Below are positions 51,047 through 59,145 of a DNA stretch of 64,000 nucleotides, piece after piece; position 1 is the first letter of the stretch, and each line of letters begins with the position of its first letter. The notes beneath the pieces were generated by a model. That model had not been told where the DNA came from. It did no database searches and saw only the letters and a list, made by a program, of their open reading frames with translations. The stretch covers positions 173,852 through 237,851 of the forward strand of contig NZ_CANLBS010000012.1 of the NCBI RefSeq assembly GCF_947488945.1, written 5' to 3'. This DNA is from an uncultured Streptomyces sp. (GTDB lineage: Bacteria > Actinomycetota > Actinomycetes > Streptomycetales > Streptomycetaceae). The translations under genes and the position numbers were made by a program.

Positions 51047-51553
51047 TCAGGCGGGCGCCGCCCGCTCCATGCAGACCAGCCCCGGCCGGTCGTCCCACGG
51101 CTCCACCACAGCGAACCCCGCCCGCGCGTACAGGCCGATCGCCGCCTCCCGCCACCGCCACACCGACAGCCGGACCGTACCCGCGCCCGCCCGCGCCGCG
51201 GCCGCGAGCCCTTCCGCGACCAGCGCCGAGGCGACCCCCGTGCCGCGCGCCGCCGGAACGCACCAGAGCCGTTTCAGCTCGCTGCCGCCGTCGACGGGCC
51301 GCGTGACGACCGCGCACCCGACGGGATCCCCCTCCCGCCGTGCCAGCAGCACCGTGTCCCCCTCGAAGGCGATGTGCGGGGAGACCACTTCGGCCCGGTA
51401 GCGGGCCGGCAGCGCTCCGACACCCGGCACCGGAACGCCCTTCTCCGCCTCGGTGGCCAGATGGTAGGCCCCCAGAAGCGGCCCGAGCCCGCTCCCGGGC
51501 GGAACGTCCCGCCCGGCGAGCCGGAGGACGGTGGGTGTGCGCCGATCGTTCAT
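51047..51553 (-). CDS. GNAT-family N-acetyltransferase
   Basis: 168 residues from ATG 51553. The acetyl-CoA loop is in LKRLWCVPAARGTGVASALVAEGLAAAA, with the R/Q-x-x-G-x-G/A pattern, and VRLSVWRWREAAIGLYARAGFAVVEPW completes the fold. The family moves an acetyl group to amines of small molecules or proteins. The N-terminal 40 residues are unusual and not conserved in simple GNATs. Substrate unknown. Upstream DNA carries three 29-bp repeats. Confidence 0.83.
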   Translation of the reverse strand: MNDRRTPTVLRLAGRDVPPGSGLGPLLGAYHLATEAEKGVPVPGVGALPARYRAEVVSPHIAFEGDTVLLARREGDPVGCAVVTRPVDGGSELKRLWCVPAARGTGVASALVAEGLAAAARAGAGTVRLSVWRWREAAIGLYARAGFAVVEPWDDRPGLVCMERAAPA

Positions 51554-51621
51554 GGTCCGACTCTCGCACGTGCGCCGTCGCAGGTTCCCGGCCGGACCGG
51601 ATGCCGGACGCAGGGGGCGGA

Positions 51622-51708
51622 GGTTCGGGGACGCGCCGCGGCGGAAGGGCGGTTCGGGGACGCGCCGCGACGGAAGGGCGGTACGGGGGCGCGCCGACGA
51701 GGCGGGAC
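51622..51708. repeat. Three tandem 29-bp repeats upstream of the GNAT gene
   Basis: Units 51622-51650 and 51651-51679 differ at a single base; 51680-51708 is a diverged third copy. They fill the gap between the GNAT start and the 59-residue gene and show no coding pattern. Confidence 0.85.
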
Positions 51709-51780
51709 GGGTAGGAGAGAGGCGCCGCGCACCGTGGCCGGGGGTACGCCCCGAGGGCCCGGCGGGCGGGGCGGCGGGGA

Positions 51781-51960
51781 TCAGGCGGCGGTGCGCACGC
51801 TGGTACCGGTCGCCGCGGCCCACTCCACCAGCAACCGCTGGTACGCCCTCTCCTCCTCGGGGGACAGCAGGCCGCCCGAACGTTTCCACAGGGCACGGAT
51901 CTCACGATTCACGGCGGCTGCGGTACGTACGGAACGGGACGAGGTCGGCATGGTGGACAT
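51781..51960 (-). CDS. Conserved-looking 59-residue small protein
   Basis: 59 residues, read from ATG 51960 (alternative ATG 51951) to TGA 51781. It is charged and helical: SVRTAAAVNREIRALWKRSG, then LLSPEEERAYQRLLVEWAAA. I remember similar short proteins in other streptomycetes but no function. There is no ribosome site. TAGCCT lies 6 nt before ATG 51960, so a leaderless mRNA is likely. Just upstream are two direct repeats of GGTGATTGTCACAC (52010-52040), which may be its operator. Codon third positions are strongly G/C, supporting translation. Confidence 0.65.
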   Translation of the reverse strand: MSTMPTSSRSVRTAAAVNREIRALWKRSGGLLSPEEERAYQRLLVEWAAATGTSVRTAA

Positions 51961-52009
51961 GGACCCAGGCTACGACCGCAATTCGGTCAACCCGCACGCT
52001 AAAGGGCAG

Positions 52010-52040
52010 GGTGATTGTCACACGGCGGTGATTGTCACAC
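52010..52040. repeat. Two direct copies of GGTGATTGTCACAC (17-bp period)
   Basis: Copies at 52010-52023 and 52027-52040 are identical. Each contains the short palindrome GTGA-TTG-TCAC. They lie 50-80 bp upstream of the 59-residue gene and look like a two-site regulator target. Two further GTCACAC strings follow within 130 bp. Confidence 0.6.
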
Positions 52041-52181
52041 CGGGGCCTTGCTCACATTCCGGACACTGCGTGCGGCAACCGCCCTCCGCCCCGCGCCTTC
52101 CGTGCCCGCTGTCACACCGGGGGCACCGCTCGTGCCCGCCGTCACACGGCCCCGCCGCCCCGCCGTCAGGCCGCCCCGCCG

Positions 52182-52886
52182 TCACGCCGCCCCGGCACCG
52201 ACCAGCCCGAGCGCCCGCAGACCGTCGGGCCGCCCGGTCACCGGGAGGTGGTCCACGAAGCGGACCTCGCAGCCCAGGGCCGCCGCCCCACCGTCCGCGT
52301 GCCGGTCGTCGCCAACCATCACCGCCTCCGCGGGCGGCAGGTCCAGGGCCGCGAGCGCGGTCCGGAAGAGCTCCGGGTCCGGCTTCTGCACCCCGTGCTC
52401 GAAGGAGAGCACATAGGCGTCGACGAACTCGTCCAGTCCGTGGGCGCGGAAGACGGGCCGCAAGTCCCAGCCGATGTTGCTGACCACCGCGATCCGCGTC
52501 CCGTCCGCCCGCAGCCCACGCAGCACCTCCGCCGCGTCCGGGTACGGCAGCCACGCCGCCGGTTCCATGTGGCGGGCGTAGAGCGCGTCGTAGAGTCCGT
52601 CCTCGGGCAGCGCCACCTCGCGGGCCAGCCCGGTGTACGCGGCACGGTGCAACTCCGCGCTCTCGTCCCGGCGCGCGTACGCCCGCGCCAGGCGCGCGGG
52701 AACCCGCACCGGCTGCGGACCGCCCGGCAGCGCCCCGGCGGCCGTCAGCTCCGCCACGTACCGCCCGATCTCCTCCTCGGCCGGCCGGACGCCGTGCGCC
52801 GGGAGCACCGAGCGGAACCAGGAGTCCACCGACTCGATGCGGAAGAGAGTCCCGGAGAAATCGAACATCACGCCCTTGATCGTCAT
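52182..52886 (-). CDS. HAD-superfamily hydrolase
   Basis: 234 residues from ATG 52886. Motif I VMFDFSGTLF gives the nucleophile Asp but has Ser where most phosphatases have the second Asp (DxD); motif II is VVSNIGWD, motif III KPDPELF and motif IV VMVGDDRHADGGAAALG. The cap is helical (C1 type). With Ser in place of the usual general acid, phosphatase activity may be altered; related Streptomyces proteins share the DFSGTL motif. Substrate unknown. Confidence 0.85.
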   Translation of the reverse strand: MTIKGVMFDFSGTLFRIESVDSWFRSVLPAHGVRPAEEEIGRYVAELTAAGALPGGPQPVRVPARLARAYARRDESAELHRAAYTGLAREVALPEDGLYDALYARHMEPAAWLPYPDAAEVLRGLRADGTRIAVVSNIGWDLRPVFRAHGLDEFVDAYVLSFEHGVQKPDPELFRTALAALDLPPAEAVMVGDDRHADGGAAALGCEVRFVDHLPVTGRPDGLRALGLVGAGAA

Positions 52887-52944
52887 GCGCCGATCCTGCC
52901 CGGTCCGTCCGCCGGGCCACAACCGGCCCCGGAACCCCCGCCCC

Positions 52945-53016
52945 ACCCGCGCCGCCCGGCCCGCCCGCACCGCCCGGTCCGCCCGCGTCGCCCGGTCCGC
53001 CCGCACCGCACGGTCC
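52945..53016. repeat. Four imperfect tandem 18-bp repeats
   Basis: Units of the form GCCCGCACCGCCCGGTCC at 52945, 52963, 52981 and 52999. They lie between the HAD start and the PAP2 stop in non-coding DNA. Confidence 0.8.
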
Positions 53017-53065
53017 GGGCGCGCCACCACGGCCGGGGCTCCGCCCCGTACGTCCCGCGGTCCGC

Positions 53066-53773
53066 TCAGCTCCCCGTCCGCGCCCGTGCGGCGGCCCGCG
53101 CCGCGACCGCGAACGCCACGGTGCAGGAACCCATCAGCACCCCGCCGACCACGTCGGACAGCCAGTGCACCCCGAGGAAGACCCGCGTGAACCCCACCCC
53201 CACGACGGAGACGCCGGCCAGGGCGAGCGCACCCCGCCGGACGGCGGGACGGGCCCCGGCGCGGTGCACCAGCCACAACAGCACCCCACTCCCCACCACC
53301 AACGTCATCACATGGCCGGACGGGAAAGCCGCGTAATGGGCGAGGTCCACCGGGTCCGGCCAGTGCGGCCGCTCCCGCCCCACCGCGGCCTTGACCCCCT
53401 GCTGCACCGCCGAGGCCAGCAGCGCCGTCGCCGCCACCCACCCCGCCGTCGTCCGGGCGCCCTTCCACCACAGCACGACCACCGCCACCGCGAGCAGCGC
53501 GCGTACCGTCCAGGGGTCCCAGACCCAGTCCGTCATGATCCGGTTGGCGTGGACGAGACCGGGGTCGGCCACCGCGCGACGGTGCAGGGCCTCGGCCACC
53601 GCGCGGTCCAGCCGCAGCAGCGGCGCCCAGCCGGCCGCAACCAGACCCAGCAGGACGAGCGAGAGTCCGCCGCAGGCCACCCCGGCACGCACCCCTCGGG
53701 CCACGGTGCGGTCCCGCACCGGCGATCCAGGGCGGGCGGGGGAGCGGAGCGAGGACGGCGACGGGGAGGACAT
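53066..53773 (-). CDS. PAP2-family membrane phosphatase
   Basis: 235 residues from ATG 53773. Multi-pass membrane protein with the three phosphatase motifs: VKAAVGRERPHW, YAAFPSGHVMTL and TRVFLGVHWLSDVVGG. It should dephosphorylate a lipid phosphate such as phosphatidic acid, a polyprenyl diphosphate or phosphatidylglycerol phosphate. Active-site motifs lie on the outer face. No partner gene indicates the lipid. Two long direct repeats precede its start. Confidence 0.88.
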   Translation of the reverse strand: MSSPSPSSLRSPARPGSPVRDRTVARGVRAGVACGGLSLVLLGLVAAGWAPLLRLDRAVAEALHRRAVADPGLVHANRIMTDWVWDPWTVRALLAVAVVVLWWKGARTTAGWVAATALLASAVQQGVKAAVGRERPHWPDPVDLAHYAAFPSGHVMTLVVGSGVLLWLVHRAGARPAVRRGALALAGVSVVGVGFTRVFLGVHWLSDVVGGVLMGSCTVAFAVAARAAARARTGS

Positions 53774-53820
53774 GGACCGATCCTCGCCGATGAGCGCCGC
53801 CCACGGCCAGCGCAGGGGCC

Positions 53821-53898
53821 GGAGACACGCGCCCCGTACCGATCCGATGGCGGGCCAGGGAGACACGCGCCCCGTGCCGATCCGACGGCGGGCGCCAG
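53821..53898. repeat. Two direct repeats of about 39 bp upstream of the PAP2 gene
   Basis: Copies at 53821-53858 and 53859-53898 begin GGAGACACGCGCCCCGT and share all but a few positions; the second has a 2-bp insertion. Non-coding. Confidence 0.85.
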
Positions 53899-53935
53899 GG
53901 AGGGGAGAGCCGGCAACGCCACGCGGGGCGCAGGG

Positions 53936-54871
53936 TCAGCGCAGTGCGTTGAGGCCGGGCACCAGGGCGACCACCAGCGGCACCGCAGGGACCAGCGCCG
54001 CGACCGCGGTGAGCCGCAGCCGACGGCCCGCCGTCAGGCGTTCGACCGGGGACAACAGGCGGTTCACCCGCTTCGGCACCTCGGCGTGCGGCGTCGGGCA
54101 CGGTCCGAAGACCCCGCGGTCCTCGTTGAGCCCCACCAGCGCCAGCGCGGTCGTCAGCCTGCCGAACCGCCGCGACGCCACGTCGTCCGCCGCCAGCTCC
54201 ACCAGCCGGTGCATCTCGTCCCGGAACGCCGCGAAGACCGGGACCTGCGGGAAACCCGCAGCCAGCGCGGCCGAACAGTGCAGCAGCCAGTCGTGCCGGG
54301 CCCGCGCGTGTCCCTGCTCGTGGGCCAGCACCGCGTCGAGCTGGCGGCCCTTCAGACGGCCCAGCGCGGCCGTGGTGATCACCAGTTGCGGCGTCGTGCC
54401 CGCCAGCCACCAGGCATCCGGACGCTCGCCCTCCAGCACCACCAACCGGTCACCGCCGGGCTTCTCGCCCGGCAACAGGGGCGCACGGGTCAGCAGTTCG
54501 GCCCGTCGCACGCGCCGCTGCCGCCGCGCCCGGCCGATCTCGCGCAGCAGCATCAGGCCGGACCACACCCCGCCCAAGGCGAGCAGGACCGCCACCACAC
54601 CGGACCAGGGGCCGTACGCGGCGAGGGCGTACGCGTCGACCACGGCGTGCGGGGCCGGCGCGAACACGTGGCCGCGCACCGCCTGCCAGGCGGCGGCCGC
54701 GCTGAGCGTCATGGAGAGGGCGAACGACACCAGAACCCCGGCCACCACGCACTGCCAGACCCACAGGGCCACCACCGGCTCGCGTTCCGGCCACCGGGCG
54801 AGCGCCATCAGGCGCGGGGTCACCGCGGCGGTCGTCACACCGAGCAACAGCAGGGCGAAGGAGACCAACAT
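53936..54871 (-). CDS. M56-family (BlaR1-like) membrane metallopeptidase
   Basis: 311 residues from ATG 54871. Four hydrophobic segments (LVSFALLLLGVTTAAV; LWVWQCVVAGVLVSFALSM; SGVVAVLLALGGVWSGLML; LTAVAALVPAVPLVVALV) flank a zinc-protease domain with LAHEQGHARARHDWL (HExxH) and the distal ELAADDVAS. BlaR1/MecR1-type proteins signal by cutting a BlaI repressor, but no BlaI gene and no penicillin-binding domain are present here. A DUF5134-type gene lies upstream on the same strand, as in other streptomycetes. Confidence 0.85.
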   Translation of the reverse strand: MLVSFALLLLGVTTAAVTPRLMALARWPEREPVVALWVWQCVVAGVLVSFALSMTLSAAAAWQAVRGHVFAPAPHAVVDAYALAAYGPWSGVVAVLLALGGVWSGLMLLREIGRARRQRRVRRAELLTRAPLLPGEKPGGDRLVVLEGERPDAWWLAGTTPQLVITTAALGRLKGRQLDAVLAHEQGHARARHDWLLHCSAALAAGFPQVPVFAAFRDEMHRLVELAADDVASRRFGRLTTALALVGLNEDRGVFGPCPTPHAEVPKRVNRLLSPVERLTAGRRLRLTAVAALVPAVPLVVALVPGLNALR

Positions 54872-55025
54872 GCGCGTCAGCCTATGAGCGCGGGCCACCC
54901 ACGGGTACGGATGCGACCGTCAAGTGACGTACGCCACCGTGGCGTGCGCCGCGACGCGGTCCACCCGGCCTTCGCGGGGGCGGCCTCGTCCGCCGCTCGC
55001 ATTTCCGTGCGTCCGCCCGGCAGCG

Positions 55026-55613
55026 TCACACGGTGAGCAGCATCGCGAACATCGCCATCGCCATCGTCAGCCGGCAGGCGAGCGCCAGCTCCGGTAGCCC
55101 GCCGCCGACTGCCGGCGGAGCGACGCCGGAGGCCGGTCCGCCCGCCGCCGTCGAGGCCACGGGTATGAGCCGGCCCGCCGCGCGCAGCACGTAGAGCGCG
55201 TAGTAGAGGAGGAGCAGGCCGGTCAGCACCGGCAGTCCACCGCCCATCGCCCCCGCGCCGTGTCCGGCGTGCCCGGTGGAGGAGCCGCCGGCCGGTGTCA
55301 TCGCCACCGCCATGTAGACCATCGCCAGCGAACCGACCAGGTGGTGCGCGTGGTGGCCGCCCCGTGCGGCCGGCCGCAGCGCCCGCAGGGCCGCGCACCC
55401 GAACAGCACCGCGTACACCGCCCATGCCCAGACCGGGGTCGCCAGCACGGACGCGGGGACCGCCATCACCGCCATGCCGAGCCCCATGAGCGCCTCGGAC
55501 AGGGCGGTCCGCCTCTCCTCGCCCGACGCGCCGTGCGCCCGCAGCAGGCAGTAGGCGCCCGTCGCCGCACAGAGCACCATGAGCAGCCAGCTGGACAGCG
55601 CCGGTCCGTGCAC
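55026..55613 (-). CDS. DUF5134-type membrane protein
   Basis: 195 residues from GTG 55613 with GAGGT upstream. Six hydrophobic helices, starting at LSSWLLMVLCAATGAYCLL. Histidine pairs occur in GGHHAHHLVGSLAMVYMAVAM and the His/Gly/Met-rich loop STGHAGHGAGAMGG, which could bind a metal such as copper. The actinobacterial DUF5134 family has this pattern and is often next to an M56 peptidase or copper proteins. Function unknown. Confidence 0.78.
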   Translation of the reverse strand: MHGPALSSWLLMVLCAATGAYCLLRAHGASGEERRTALSEALMGLGMAVMAVPASVLATPVWAWAVYAVLFGCAALRALRPAARGGHHAHHLVGSLAMVYMAVAMTPAGGSSTGHAGHGAGAMGGGLPVLTGLLLLYYALYVLRAAGRLIPVASTAAGGPASGVAPPAVGGGLPELALACRLTMAMAMFAMLLTV

Positions 55614-56031
55614 GGCACACCTCCCCCTCGGGCCGACCGGTGTCGACAGTCGTCCCATGGCTGCCCGTGCCCACCGCGATCAACCAGGCGCGCGGGGGAG
55701 CGAAAGGGGCACAAGGGGTGGTGAACCCAGTGCGCGCCGCCACCACCACCCGCCGTGCGCCGCCCCGCGCTGCGGCCGGGGTACTGGCCGGGTACGGGGG
55801 TCAGGGTCGGAGCGGCGGGGGCCGGGGCGGCCGGAGCGGGGAAGGCGGAACCGGGCGGCCGGCTCCGGGGCGGTCGGGATCACCGGCTGGACGCCCCGGT
55901 CGGGCCTCCCGGCGTCCGCGTTAGTCTCGGTGCGACCGGTCCGCGGCTGAGCAGCGGGCGCCGGCCACGCAGGCCGCGGCGCGAGCCGCGAGCAGGGGAA
56001 CAGAGAGACAGAGATACGGAGAAGCGCAGCC
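55614..56031. other. Intergenic region without recognised gene
   Basis: 418 bp between divergent genes. The GNAT gene at 56032 has GGAGAAG as ribosome site. Frames through the gap code for Arg/Gly/Pro-rich chains with no homology or ribosome site, so I see no gene. Confidence 0.5.
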
Positions 56032-56580
56032 ATGGACACCGCCCCGCCCCGGGACACCCACCGCCTCACCTTCCGCACCGCCAGCGAGGACGACGTCCCG
56101 GCGCTCGTGGAGCTTGTCGAGTCGGCCTACCGGGGCGACTCCAGCCGGGCGGGCTGGACCACCGAGGCCGACATCCTCCAGGGACAGCGCACCGACGAGG
56201 ACGGCGTCCGCGCGATCGTGACCGCTCCCGGCGGCCGCCTCCTGGTGGCCGAGCGCGACGGCGAACCGGTCGCCTGCTGCCAGCTCGAACACCGGGGCGA
56301 GGCAGCGTACTTCGGCATGTTCTCCGTACGCCCCGGTCTCCAGGGCGCGGGCCTCGGCAAGACCGTCATCGCCGAGGCCGAGCGGGTGGCCCGTGAAGAC
56401 TGGAAGGCGTCCGAGATGCACATGACGGTGATCTCCGTGCGCGAGGAACTGATCGCGTTCTACGAGCGCCGCGGCTACCGCCGCACCGGCAAGCTCACCC
56501 CCTTCCCGTACGGCGACGAGCGCTTCGGCGTCCCGCTCCGCGACGACCTGGAGTTCGAGCTGCTGGTCAAGGCGTTGTAA
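56032..56580 (+). CDS. GNAT-family N-acetyltransferase
   Basis: 182 residues from ATG 56032 with GGAGAAG. The typical fold is visible: FRTASEDDVPALVELVESAY, VACCQLEHRGEAAYFGMFSVRPGLQGAGLGKTVIAEAE (acetyl-CoA loop Q-G-A-G-L-G), and ELIAFYERRGYRRTGKLTPFPYGDERFG. The ending resembles acetyltransferases acting on small amines or on N-termini. Substrate unknown. No operon partners. Confidence 0.87.
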   Translation: MDTAPPRDTHRLTFRTASEDDVPALVELVESAYRGDSSRAGWTTEADILQGQRTDEDGVRAIVTAPGGRLLVAERDGEPVACCQLEHRGEAAYFGMFSVRPGLQGAGLGKTVIAEAERVAREDWKASEMHMTVISVREELIAFYERRGYRRTGKLTPFPYGDERFGVPLRDDLEFELLVKAL

Positions 56581-56734
56581 GAGCCGTGGCAAGGGCGCGG
56601 GGCACCGGCGCGCCACCGGGTCGTGCTTCCCCACGGGGGTGAGGAAGAGTTTCCTCACGTCCTGCGGAAGCCCGGCCCCGCACCCGCCCGGAACGCGAGG
56701 CACCCGGAACGCCGAGTGCCCGGACCGCGCCGTC

Positions 56735-56790
56735 ACCGGGCACAGGGCATCGGGCAAAGGGCACCGGGCATCGGGCACAGGGCGCCGGGC
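56735..56790. repeat. Low-complexity repeat of GGGCAYM/CGGGCA units
   Basis: About seven near-identical units of seven to eight bases (CACCGGG, CACAGGG, CATCGGG and so on) lie between the GNAT stop and the phosphodiesterase stop. Confidence 0.85.
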
Positions 56791-56815
56791 GGCACGGTGC
56801 GCCGTCCCGCGGGCG

Positions 56816-57505
56816 TCACCCTCCGGCGCGCACCGCCTCCCGGATCTCCGCGTAGTCGGTGGTCACCCCGTCCAGGCCGAACGCCCGTGCCAGCCGCAGT
56901 CGTTGCTCGGTGTTGACCACCCAGCCGATCACCCGCAGGCCCTCCCCGTGGGCCTGCTCGACCAGTTCCAGGGTCAGCCGGCGGATGCCCAGAGCGAGCG
57001 TGGACGCGCCCGCGGCCTCGGCCCGGTCCACGATGTCGGCGCCCCAGCGGCTCGCGATGAGCACCGTCCGGACGTCCGGCAGCAGCCGGTGGATCTCGGC
57101 GATCGCCGCGTCGTGGAAGGACGACACCTCCACCCGTTCGGCGATGCCCCGCCGCCGGATCACCTCCGCCAGTGACCGCGCCGCGGCGACGTCCTTGATC
57201 TCCGCCTGGACCGGCGAGCCGACGGCGTCCAGCACTTCTTCGAACAGCGGCACCGCCTCGCCCTGCCCGGCGTCCAGCACGCGCAGCTCCTCGAAGGTCA
57301 GGTCGGCGATCCGGCCCGTGCCGTCGGTCGTTCGGTCGACCTCGGCGTCGTGCATCACGATCAGGGCCCCGTCCTTGGAGAGATGCAGATCGAGTTCGAC
57401 GGCGTCCATCCCGGCCCGCTCGGCCCGGACGAACGAACGCAGCGTGTTCTCGGGCTCGACGCCCATGAGGCCGCGGTGACCGATGGTGACGAATGGCAAC
57501 GACAA
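56816..57505 (-). CDS. Glycerophosphodiester phosphodiesterase
   Basis: 229 residues from TTG 57505 (M-SLPFVTIGHRG), chosen because GGGAG lies 4 nt upstream and the family starts here; ATG 57571 would add 22 residues. It hydrolyses glycerophosphodiesters to glycerol-3-phosphate and alcohol. Motifs: IGHRGLMGVEPENTLRSF (catalytic His, Glu/Asn), AVELDLHLSKDGALIVMHD (metal Glu/Asp and His), VQAEIKD and VIGWVVNTEQRLRLA. No signal peptide, so cytoplasmic. Divergent from the DUF6421 operon. Confidence 0.88.
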   Translation of the reverse strand: MSLPFVTIGHRGLMGVEPENTLRSFVRAERAGMDAVELDLHLSKDGALIVMHDAEVDRTTDGTGRIADLTFEELRVLDAGQGEAVPLFEEVLDAVGSPVQAEIKDVAAARSLAEVIRRRGIAERVEVSSFHDAAIAEIHRLLPDVRTVLIASRWGADIVDRAEAAGASTLALGIRRLTLELVEQAHGEGLRVIGWVVNTEQRLRLARAFGLDGVTTDYAEIREAVRAGG

Positions 57506-57727
57506 CGTGCTCCCGCTTTCGTGTGCGACTCCCCGTCGGGCCGGTATGTACCCGAACCGCGACCGCTCCATGGCTCACTGCCAGAAGTCACGCCGCTCCG
57601 TATTGCGGCAGGAAAAATATCGGTGACCATGGCGGTGTACAGGAAGTTTTACAGGTCCCCACTTGTCCCGGAGATCCGGACGCCTATACGGTGTCGGAAC
57701 GCGAGGTTCTCCCGTGGAGGAACGGTT

Positions 57728-59122
57728 ATGACGGAAATTCTTGTGCACGACATCCACGGTGAGGCGGAACCCGCCGCCGCGAAGGTCGTCGAGCATCCTG
57801 CCTGGCCCCGGCTCAGGGACGCCGTGGAGCAGATCCGCCCCTGGCAGTCCAAGGACGGCTCGATCGACTTCGACGCCGAGGGCGCCCCCGAGGCCCCCGC
57901 CGTCGCCATGGCACTCGCGCGCGTGATCGCCGCCGTCGAGGAGCTGTCCCCCCTGCTCCCGCACGACGCGCTGTACCACGAGGCGCTGGTGGCGGACCTG
58001 CGCGCCTGGGAGGCCGGCGGATTCGACGTACCGGACTTCCTCGACTCGCTGCTCGCCTTCCAGCCCGCCGCGAACCGGGTCGACGGCCTCCAGCACCTGG
58101 TCGTCTTCCCCATGTACACGCAGAACGGCAACCCGGACCGGAATCTCGAAGCCGTCGTGCTGCGGATGGTCTGGCCCGAGTGGCTCGCCGAACTGGAAGC
58201 GACCCGGTACGACAACCCGCTCTTCTGCGGCATCACCTTCGAGGGCTTCACCTCCGGCTACGACACCAACTCCGCGGTCCTCTTCCCCGAGACGATCGCC
58301 GTACGTGAAGCGCCGGAACGTTTCAGCTGGGGCGGCATCTTCTGCGACCGCGAGGCCGCCCGTTTCCGCCGTGTCACCGAGGCCGCCGTCGGCCTGCTCG
58401 GTCTCGACCTGCCCGAGGAAATCCGGGCCATGATCGACGACCAGGGCCGCTGCGAACAGGCCTTCGTGCTCTGGGACATGATCCACGACCGCACCCACAG
58501 CCGCGGCGACCTGCCGTTCGACCCCTTCATGATCAAGCAGCGCCAGCCGTTCTGGATGTACGGGCTGGAGGAGCTGCGCTGCGACCTCACCGCCTTCAAG
58601 GAGGCCGTGAAGCTGGAGGCCGACGGGTTCCCGCAGGGCCGCGACGTCCAGTACGCCGTCCTCTTCGACCGGATGTTCCGCTTCCCGGTGACCGGCGAGC
58701 GGGTCCGCAACTACGACGGACTCGGCGGCCAGCTTCTCTTCGCCTACCTGCACAAGCACGACGTCGTGCGGTGGACGGACAACACCCTCAAGATCGACTG
58801 GGACCGCGCCCCCGAGGTCACCAACCAGCTCTGCGGCGAGATCGAGCAGCTCTACCGGGCCGGGATCGACCGCCCGAAGCTGGTGCACTGGTTCGCCGCC
58901 TACGACCTGGTCTCCACCTACCTCGCGCCCCATCCGGGATCCCGCTGGGCCAAGGGCCCCGACGCCCTCGACCTGGAAAAGCCCCCGCGGAAACTGGTGG
59001 ACGACGTGCTTGCGGACGAGTTTCCCCTGAGCATGTTCTACGAGGCGCTCTCCAAGAAACTGAAGCACGTGATCGCGGAAACCAAGGGGATCACCGCTGC
59101 GGATGCCGGGCGGGCGGCGTGA
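57728..59122 (+). CDS. DUF6421-family protein
   Basis: 464 residues from ATG 57728 (GTGGAGG upstream). A soluble protein, rich in acidic and aromatic residues, with no signal peptide. Conserved-looking stretches: QHLVVFPMYTQNGNPDRNLEAVV, VLWDMIHDRTHSRGDLPFDPFMIKQRQPFWMYGLEELRCDL, KLVHWFAAYDLVSTYL. The His/Asp residues in MIHDRTHSRGD suggest a metal site. The family is confined to actinomycetes as far as I recall and has no established activity. It overlaps the next gene frame by GTGA and is followed by an SDR and a threonine aldolase, so it is part of an operon. Confidence 0.82.
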   Translation: MTEILVHDIHGEAEPAAAKVVEHPAWPRLRDAVEQIRPWQSKDGSIDFDAEGAPEAPAVAMALARVIAAVEELSPLLPHDALYHEALVADLRAWEAGGFDVPDFLDSLLAFQPAANRVDGLQHLVVFPMYTQNGNPDRNLEAVVLRMVWPEWLAELEATRYDNPLFCGITFEGFTSGYDTNSAVLFPETIAVREAPERFSWGGIFCDREAARFRRVTEAAVGLLGLDLPEEIRAMIDDQGRCEQAFVLWDMIHDRTHSRGDLPFDPFMIKQRQPFWMYGLEELRCDLTAFKEAVKLEADGFPQGRDVQYAVLFDRMFRFPVTGERVRNYDGLGGQLLFAYLHKHDVVRWTDNTLKIDWDRAPEVTNQLCGEIEQLYRAGIDRPKLVHWFAAYDLVSTYLAPHPGSRWAKGPDALDLEKPPRKLVDDVLADEFPLSMFYEALSKKLKHVIAETKGITAADAGRAA

Positions 59123-59145
59123 CGAAGCGCGAGGAGGCGGTGGCC

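Noticed and set aside
52010..52040. BldD-type operator
   Set aside because: The repeats contain GTGA-N3-TCAC, which does not fit the BldD consensus I know.
53936..54871. Beta-lactam sensing BlaR1 system
   Set aside because: No penicillin-binding domain in the protein and no BlaI or beta-lactamase gene nearby.
55640..55924. 94-codon plus-strand frame in the gap before the GNAT gene
   Set aside because: Composition is Arg/Gly/Pro-rich, no ribosome site and no homology; probably an open frame by chance.
56735..56790. CRISPR-like array
   Set aside because: Units are only 7-8 bp with no spacers; it is a low-complexity repeat.
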